DNA of 64,000 nucleotides from Silene latifolia (lineage: Eukaryota; Streptophyta; Magnoliopsida; Caryophyllales; Caryophyllaceae): the NCBI RefSeq assembly GCF_048544455.1, contig NC_133534.1:33418217-33482216 (forward strand), read 5' to 3'. Both the position numbers and the translations under genes were made by a program. The notes under the pieces were generated by a model. The model was not told the origin of the DNA. It worked only from the letters and a program-made list of their open reading frames with translations, and made no database searches. This document shows positions 58,197 through 64,000 of the stretch, piece after piece. Position 1 is the stretch's first letter, and the number at the start of each line of letters is the position of its first letter.

Positions 58197-59894
58197 TCAA
58201 ATGTTGCGGGTTTTGTATGGGTTCGCATAGTCGGGTCGAGTACGATGCTCCAAGGCATCAAGACGATCAAATGAGCTCCGCACAAGTTGGGAAAGACTTT
58301 GAAGACTTCGTTCAAAGTTGAGTACCTTCAAGGACAAAGCTTTAGTCGCCTCCAATGTGAGTGATTGATCGTTTGCCATAGCTTTTCCGTGCATAACCAA
58401 AGCACCGCCTTGACTCGTGAGAAATGTAAGACGATCTCCATGTGGGAAAACTTCCCCACGGATGGCCTTCAATTCCCTCTCAAAACCCATTAACCTCTTA
58501 TCCACCTCACCCATCCACGCATGAACCCGAGAAGTATCCAAACCCGACTCTATAGACCGTGATGGTCCAACTTGCGATAAAACCGTAGCCAAGTTAGTGG
58601 ATTGCTCCTCAAACTTCTCCATTAAAGTGGTCATAAAACTTTCCAATTTTGCCTCCATTGCCCCCAAACCCGAATCACTCGGAATCTTTTCAACATCCTT
58701 CAAAAGTAATAACTCGGGTCCATCAACCACAAGACCCATAAGCTTAATCAAGCGATCACACATACAATCCTTTGCACTTACACCGTAGCTATCCCGTCCC
58801 ACCACTTGTTTCACTTCTAACAACCGAGATACCCATATGAAAGGTCGATTGTTGTACTAAATTTCTCCTTGGTAACCGTGAGACTCATTTGGACGATACG
58901 ATGTAAAACAAGACTCGCTAAATTCACTTTTTGTCCCTCCAACCACGAGTAGATAATAATAGCCTCATAACTAGAAACCTTATCTCGTCCTCCCCTTCTC
59001 GGCACAACCGTGTTCCAAAGAAAGTTTAAGAGGAACTTAATTTTTGCCGAGAGGACGAACAACAATGTTCCCACCGTCCGTCCTAACCTCCTCAAAATAT
59101 TTTTTAACCAACATCTTCTTTTCACTAACAACATTGGACCATTCAAGACTCGGATTAATTTCAATTCCGTCATCGGGAACCGAAAAAGTAGAGCAAAAAT
59201 CCGAAACAGAGACCATCAGATCAACACCATTAACCAACGCATGCAAGACCCCTTTCTTAATTGACACACTAGCAAAGAATTGAACAACTTCAACAGGATA
59301 AATTGGACCCGAAAATTGACTAATGTGACTCCACCCTTGAAAATCAAGAAAATCGATAAAAAACTTAAGGGCGGGAACATTAACCAACCAAGATTTGGGA
59401 TAATACCTTCCTCCATGGATATAATACCTCAAAACACGAGAAACAAGGATGCTTTCGTCATGAGTCAACCGGGCTCGATTTAACCCTTCTTTTGTTGCGG
59501 TTTTCGAAACATCCCGGAGTAAAGTTCGTGTAATACCATTCCTTACAATAACCTCGGGTTCCTCAATATCGTCACCCTCATCAACAACTACCTTATTCTT
59601 CCCTTTAAAAAGGCGGCGTCTTTTTCCCTCGGACACTGTGTCGTCCCGACCGTGAAACAGAGGTGTAGATAAGTTTGGTTGAGGTGAAGGAAAGCTAGGA
59701 GAATTAGGATCATGAGATGGTAGTGGTGATGATCGTTTGTTAAAGTGGCGGCTTTGTTGATGTCGTGTTGATGATCGTGTTTTTGCATGGTGAGAGTTCA
59801 TGATGATGGTGATGGTTGAGTGAAGAAGGTGAAGATGAGATTGTGGTAATTTTTTGAGAAGAGAAAAAGTGGGCAAGTGGGGTAAGGTGTACAC
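58197..59894 (-). pseudogene. Extra ORF of the Sirevirus (envelope-like or plant transposon protein)
   Basis: The minus-strand frame 59894-59037 starts with a Ser/His/Arg-rich N-terminus. A folded-looking middle follows, with PKSWLVNVPALKFFIDFLDF and VEVVQFFASVSI. A frameshift near 59045 moves to the frame ending at 58817. The C-terminal frame 58823-58197 has long heptad-like helices. Middle motifs resemble the putative plant transposon protein domain found in many Sirevirus second ORFs. I see no clear signal peptide or membrane anchor, so an envelope role is not supported here. It lies 3' of pol, 440 bp after the RNase H stop. Confidence 0.65.
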
Positions 59895-60331
59895 GGCAAC
59901 GAAGGGGGGTAATTATAAGAGTCTAGGTCTAGATCTTAGGCAAGTGGTGATCAATTATGTTAAGTGTCAAATAGTGATAAGAATTAAGGGAGGAATAGGA
60001 TGTTAGGTGATCAAACTAATATGGTAAAAGATAAGATATGGAAAGAAAGATTAATTGAAGTATATTTAGGAATAGAAAACATAAGACGTATGATTTTGTG
60101 AAGCTATTTTAGGAGAATTTTGTGCAATTTGGAAAAATAAAAATATGGTGTATCTTGTCTATTTTGTTCAAAGAATAAGTTTGTATAACAATTAAATTCT
60201 AAACAACGAATAGAAATTATGATAAATATTTTCCTATAAACGCAATTATTCATGCAACGCAATATACGGACACAGTCATACAATCTTGACTTAAACTAGT
60301 CAGTCATAAGGAAATTAAAATATACAGAAGC
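59895..60331 (-). other. Spacer between pol and extra ORF
   Basis: About 440 bp, A/T-rich and non-coding. It could hold a splice acceptor for expression of the extra ORF, but none is shown by the sequence alone. Confidence 0.5.
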
Positions 60332-62346
60332 TTAGGTACCACTGATTAAACCAATTTCCAACCGTAAAGTCTCAAATCGTTCTTTAGCTAACGATTTTGT
60401 CAAAATGTCTGCCCATTGTTTTTCCGTACTACAAAATTCAAGTTTTATATTCCCCTTCTCAACATGGTCTCGAATAAAATGGTGTCTTATTTCAATGTGT
60501 TTAGTACGTGAATGTTGTGCGGGATTTTTAGAAATTATTATTGCACTAGTATTATCATATAAAATAGGAATACATCCTACGTCAACACCATAATCACGTA
60601 ATTGTTGTTTAAGCCATAATAGTTGAGTACATACCAGTCCTGCAGCGATATATTCGGCTTCAGCAGTTGAGAGAGCAACCGAATTTTGTTTCTTCGAACC
60701 CCACGTAATAATACACGGTCCAACAAACGTGGCGACACCCGACGTGCTTTTTCTGTTTAGAGAACATCCTGCGTAGTCGGCATCGGAATAACCGACTAGA
60801 TCGAAGTTACACTCCATCAGATACCATAAATACAGTTTGGCCGTTCCAATTAAATATGCGATTCTTTGGGAGATGATTGATATCTCGCACAAACGCATAC
60901 GCTAAACATAATATCGGGTCTACTTGCGGTCAAATATAACAGTGACCCAATCATTCCACGGTAAGTAGTTTCATCAACTGATTTACCGTCTTCATCTAAT
61001 GTCAATTTCTTATCTGCAACCATCGGTGTAGGCATAGCATGAGAGTTTTCCATTCCAAATTTCCGGATCAATTCCTTGATATATTTCTGTTGATGGATTT
61101 TAATGCCTTCATCAGTTTGTTGTATTTGCAGTCCTAAGAAGAATTTCAATTCTCCCATCATACTCATTTCGAACTCGGAAGTCATCAATTCAGAGAAATA
61201 TTTGCATAGGCTTCGGTTGGTCGATCCAAAGATGATGTCATCGACGTAGATTTGAACGACCAAAAGGTCAGAACCCTCGGATTTTAAAAATAGGGTTTTA
61301 TCAACGGATCCTCTACTGAATCCACTGTCAAGTAGAAACTTAGATAATCTGTCGTACCATGCCCTAGGTGCTTGCTTCAATCCGTATAAAGCTTTATCTA
61401 ACTTGAAGACGTGATCTTCAAATTTGCTATTTTTAAATCCAGGAGGTTGTTCAACGAAGACTTCTTCCTGTAGATACCCATTTAGAAATGCTGTCTTGAC
61501 GTCCATCTGGAAGAGCTTCATTCCTTTGTGTGCTGCGAATGCTATCAGAAGTCTTATAGCTTCAAGACGAGCAATAGGCGCGAAAGTCTTGTCATAATCT
61601 ATTCCTTCTTGTTGATTATAATCTTGGACCACCAATCTTGCTTTGTTTCTGATAATGACTCCGGCATCATCTAGTTTGTTCCTAAAGATCCACCTTGTTC
61701 CAATGACAGTTCGATCCTTTGGTCTAGGAACTAAATGTCAAACCTTGTTTCGTTCGAACTGTTGTAGCTCTTCTTGCATAGCTATAATCCAATCTTATTC
61801 TTCAAGAGCTTCATTGATATTTGTTGGTTCGATCATGGATAGAAAAGAGTAGAAAGAGCAGAAGTTATTTAAGGAACGCTTAGTTTGAACACCCTTCTTA
61901 ATATTCCCTAGAATATTATCCATGGGGTGTGAACTCTTGTATTTCCACTTTGTTGAAGTACTTGGTTCTTCATCGTTATTTGAGCTTGACCCAACTTCAT
62001 TTGGCTTGGAATTGGAGGAAGTTCCCCCTGAATCCAATTTGGGTGTTGTATTGGAGCCGTTTATAACATCGTACTCTACACCTTGATTTGGATCCAATGT
62101 TATAGTAACATCACCTATAACATTAGTTTGGGAGTCCTTATTTTGATTCAATGTTATAATATCATCATCTATAACTTTGGTTTTCTCCTTTTTATTTTTT
62201 GAGGAACGATCAAGTTCATCACTTGTTCCTTCAATCTCATTATCTTCCAATTCTAATTCCGGGGGATCGTCTCTTGAGAGACGGAAGTCGGGTTCATCCA
62301 AATCTTCTTCCTCATCCTGTAAAGGCTTATTAAACACGTTATTGCT
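60332..62346 (-). pseudogene. Sirevirus pol: integrase-RT linker, RT, RNase H
   Basis: Frame 62676-61795 enters the element near 62346 with an acidic Asp/Glu-rich linker and ends at SMIEPTNINEALEE. RT continues after stops near 61795-61640 (frame 61635-60850), with the [19 protein letters not shown] and [15 protein letters not shown] motifs and the catalytic [11 protein letters not shown]. RNase H (60898-60332) has TAEAEYIAA and ADILTKSLAKERFE and ends in a stop at 60332. Catalytic motifs are intact, but the 5' half is absent, so it cannot function. Confidence 0.9.
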
Positions 62347-62453
62347 ACAAACCAAAGTAGCCAATTTGGGGCATTTTGCAATACAAAGCAATACAAAAAG
62401 GCATAAAAATACGTGCAATAAAGCTAAAAAGTCTATATAAATTGCACGTATCA
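62347..62453 (-). repeat. Athila 5' LTR, outer end
   Basis: 107 bp matching about 47965-48071 and ending GCACGTATCA. AGGAG follows as the target duplication, which proves that this is the far end of the same Athila insertion. Confidence 0.9.
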
Positions 62454-62458
62454 AGGAG

Positions 62459-63149
62459 ACGTAAGACGGTTGGGAAACCGTCTTGTGCTCGGGTCGCCCC
62501 TTGGAGCTTTCCACGCCAAGGAGGATGTGCACATTAATGGCTTGAGTTATGGAGGGACACGTGTGGTTGATGCACGACGTCTGGCAAAGGATCTGGTTGG
62601 CTTCCGGACCCGGTACGTTTGGGTATGTCCCGGTACCTTTGTGTGAGGTGTGATGTCGTGCGCGTGTCCCTGACATCGGTGGTTTTGGGTACGTGTGGGC
62701 GTGTCCCGGTACCGGTTTGGTGATTTCATATTCGAGTCTAATTCATAAAATTATTATGTCGCATCTCTACTTATCGAGTCATGTCTTATATTTATGTATT
62801 GAAACTGACGTTTGTGTGTGTGTGTGTGTAAATGTCACCTATTTCCGGGGTGGCCTATGTCGATCCATATGATTCCGATCATATGGGGAGCAGTTGTTTA
62901 TAGGTTAGCATTGGTAGCATGCGGGAGAAGGGACGAGCCGTGCTGACATTCGAGTTGAGCATAAATGATTAGAATATCATAATAGTCATGAGTTGTATTC
63001 TTTCATTTATTCAATTATGGCCATGTAATCAACTAAATACTTTATTATTATTAATCGTTTCATAATTGCAACTTCGATTTCACCGCCTCGGGAAACTGAG
63101 ATGGTAACATCTCTAGATTACCTTGGCCGGGTAAGAAAGGGGTGTTACA
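62459..63149 (+). repeat. 3' LTR of the gypsy element, right piece
   Basis: The continuation of 45753-46661. It ends GGGGTGTTACA. A (TG)n tract lies at 62813-62829. It is related to 63222-63638. Confidence 0.75.
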
Positions 63150-63221
63150 ATAACGCTACTCAATAATGCATAGAAATGCGTGCAAAATGATAGAATAAGT
63201 GTATAAATAAAGCACGCATCA
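63150..63221. repeat. End of another Athila-like LTR
   Basis: 72 bp containing ATGCATAGAAATGCGTGCAA and ending AAAGCACGCATCA. It resembles the end of the Athila LTR (near 48020-48071) but is clearly a different copy. Confidence 0.55.
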
Positions 63222-63638
63222 ATTATGATGCATTTACTGATATATATGATAGTTGGAACTTGTTGGTGGAGATACTTGTTGTTGAGGAGACGTAAGACGG
63301 TTGGGAGACCATCTTACGCTTGAGTCGCCTCTTGGAGCTTCCCACTCCAAGAGGGATGTGCACATTAATGACTTGAGTACGGAGGGACTCGTGCGGTTGA
63401 GACACGATTTCTGGCAGGGGATCCGGTTGGTTTTCGAACCCGGTACGTCTGGGCGTGTCCCGGTACCTGTTTTTTAGTTGTGGTGCCATGGGCGTGTCCC
63501 TGGCACTGGTGGTTATGGGTATATCTTGGGGTGTCCTCGTAACGGCATGGTGATTGTATAATAAATTTAATAATGTCTCATTCATATTTTTGGCATGTTG
63601 CATATTCACCTATCATGTTGTGTCTTATGTTTAAATAT
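63222..63638 (+). repeat. LTR fragment related to 62459-63149
   Basis: GGAGACGTAAGACGGTTGGG and much of the following 280 bp match 62455 onward at roughly 80-85% by eye. It is a second, diverged family member, interrupted on both sides. Confidence 0.7.
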
Positions 63639-64000
63639 TGAAGAGTTAAGAACGATAAACACCTAAGAGGGGGAGGGGGTGAATTAAGTGTACCTTTTAA
63701 AAATTTTATCCTTAACTTGGTTAATTGATTAACTTAAGTAAAGAATATTGAAGTACAAAACTTGAGAGACTTAATTAAATGTAAGTTCACAAGAAGGTAC
63801 AACAGTTCTATGTCACAGTATAGGTGACTGTGACACAGAACTTGACTAGGTACAAGCGAGAAATAGCAAAGTGAAAGAACGTAAAAGTAAATGAACAAAC
63901 AAACGACATTTTAAAAATTGGTTTAGCCTCTACTCCGAGGCCTACGTCCAACCGTTATTTTATTGCTTGTTTAGAAATTTACTCAAACTTACTAAACCCC
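63639..64000. mobile_element. Start of a second Sirevirus-type LTR, cut by window end
   Basis: Begins TGAAGAGTTAAG and soon carries AAGAGGGGGAGGGGGTGAATT, the same layout as the Sirevirus LTR at 56059 (TGAAGAGTC…AAGAGGGGG). It continues past the window. Confidence 0.6.

Larger units (their letters stand above)
56059..62346 (-). mobile_element. Sirevirus-like Ty1/copia element, 5' half deleted
   Basis: From the 3' end, the element has an LTR (56059-57667), an extra ORF (58197-59894), RNase H and RT (60332-61800) and part of the integrase-RT linker up to about 62346. Integrase, protease, gag and the 5' LTR are missing. The break joins directly to Athila LTR sequence at 62347. The extra ORF downstream of pol is the Sirevirus hallmark. 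The insertion lies in the Athila 5' LTR, and about 800 bp of that LTR was lost with the deletion. Confidence 0.85.
46662..62453 (-). mobile_element. Athila-type Ty3/gypsy element, polymerase-less, with nested Sirevirus
   Basis: A 5-bp duplication AGGAG lies at 46657-46661 and 62454-62458. The 3' LTR is 46662-48071. The 5' LTR survives as 55572-56058 and 62347-62453. LTR ends are TGATACG and CGTATCA. On the minus strand the primer site TGGCGCCGTTGCCTGG (55566-55551) is the tRNA-Asp type used by Athila. The interior holds gag and protease (55455-52840) and an accessory ORF1 (52096-50310). No reverse transcriptase, RNase H or integrase is found. The copy is a deletion derivative. Confidence 0.92.

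Noticed and set aside
62347-62676. N-terminal part of a 293-codon frame
   Set aside because: It is Athila and gypsy LTR sequence read through into the Sirevirus linker across a deletion junction. Only the part below 62346 is retroelement coding sequence.
1-64000. Possible tRNA or rRNA genes
   Set aside because: I looked for cloverleaf A and B box pairs and rRNA-like blocks while reading. The only tRNA-like strings were retroelement primer sites (1912, 27949, 38883, 55551).

Overview
The window is nuclear DNA from a flowering plant. It holds two intact multi-exon genes with GT-AG introns, both of plant families, inside a deep stack of LTR retrotransposons, MITEs and a CACTA element. The encoded proteins are eudicot-like. 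A Caryophyllales species is possible, but that is a guess from the style of the repeats and the sequence does not prove it.

Positions 1-4600 are a repeat cluster. It holds a Stowaway MITE, a hAT-type MITE, a complete miniature LTR element (TRIM) with target duplications, and a broken Ty1/copia polymerase. Positions 4602-15304 are the genic island, all on the minus strand. An 8-exon secreted GH10 endo-1,4-beta-xylanase gene (547 codons plus stop) lies downstream of a 12-exon synaptotagmin gene (545 codons plus stop, SYT2-like, with SMP and two C2 domains). A Tourist-like MITE lies in intron 6 of the synaptotagmin gene. A nested pair of MITEs begins 341 bp upstream of its start codon.

Positions 16.5-46 kb form a stack on the plus strand. 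An old LTR element is interrupted by a Tat/Athila-type Ty3/gypsy element. That element's accessory ORF is split by a large element with almost no coding capacity (26630-43232, TSD CTTTG). That element in turn carries a young Ty1/copia element on the minus strand (30903-40128, TSD CATGT, LTRs about 0.7% different). The left 3.6 kb of the stack is present twice (17574-21190 and 23672-27289, about 0.4% different). Between the copies lie a copia LTR remnant and a 2.0 kb CACTA element.

Positions 45.7-64 kb hold the LTR of another gypsy element. It is split by an Athila element (46662-62453, TSD AGGAG) that keeps gag, protease and an accessory ORF but has lost reverse transcriptase and integrase. 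A Sirevirus-like copia element inserted into the upstream Athila LTR. A later deletion removed that element's 5' half together with part of the Athila LTR. The window ends inside a second Sirevirus-type LTR.

The most unusual signal is a palindrome built on TCGATCGA (usually ACTCGATCGAGT). I counted about 40 copies of the 8-bp core, in arrays with roughly 20-30 bp spacing. They sit in LTRs, in retroelement interiors and inside a gag reading frame of unrelated elements. None is in the genic island. Chance expectation for an 8-mer is about one in this window.
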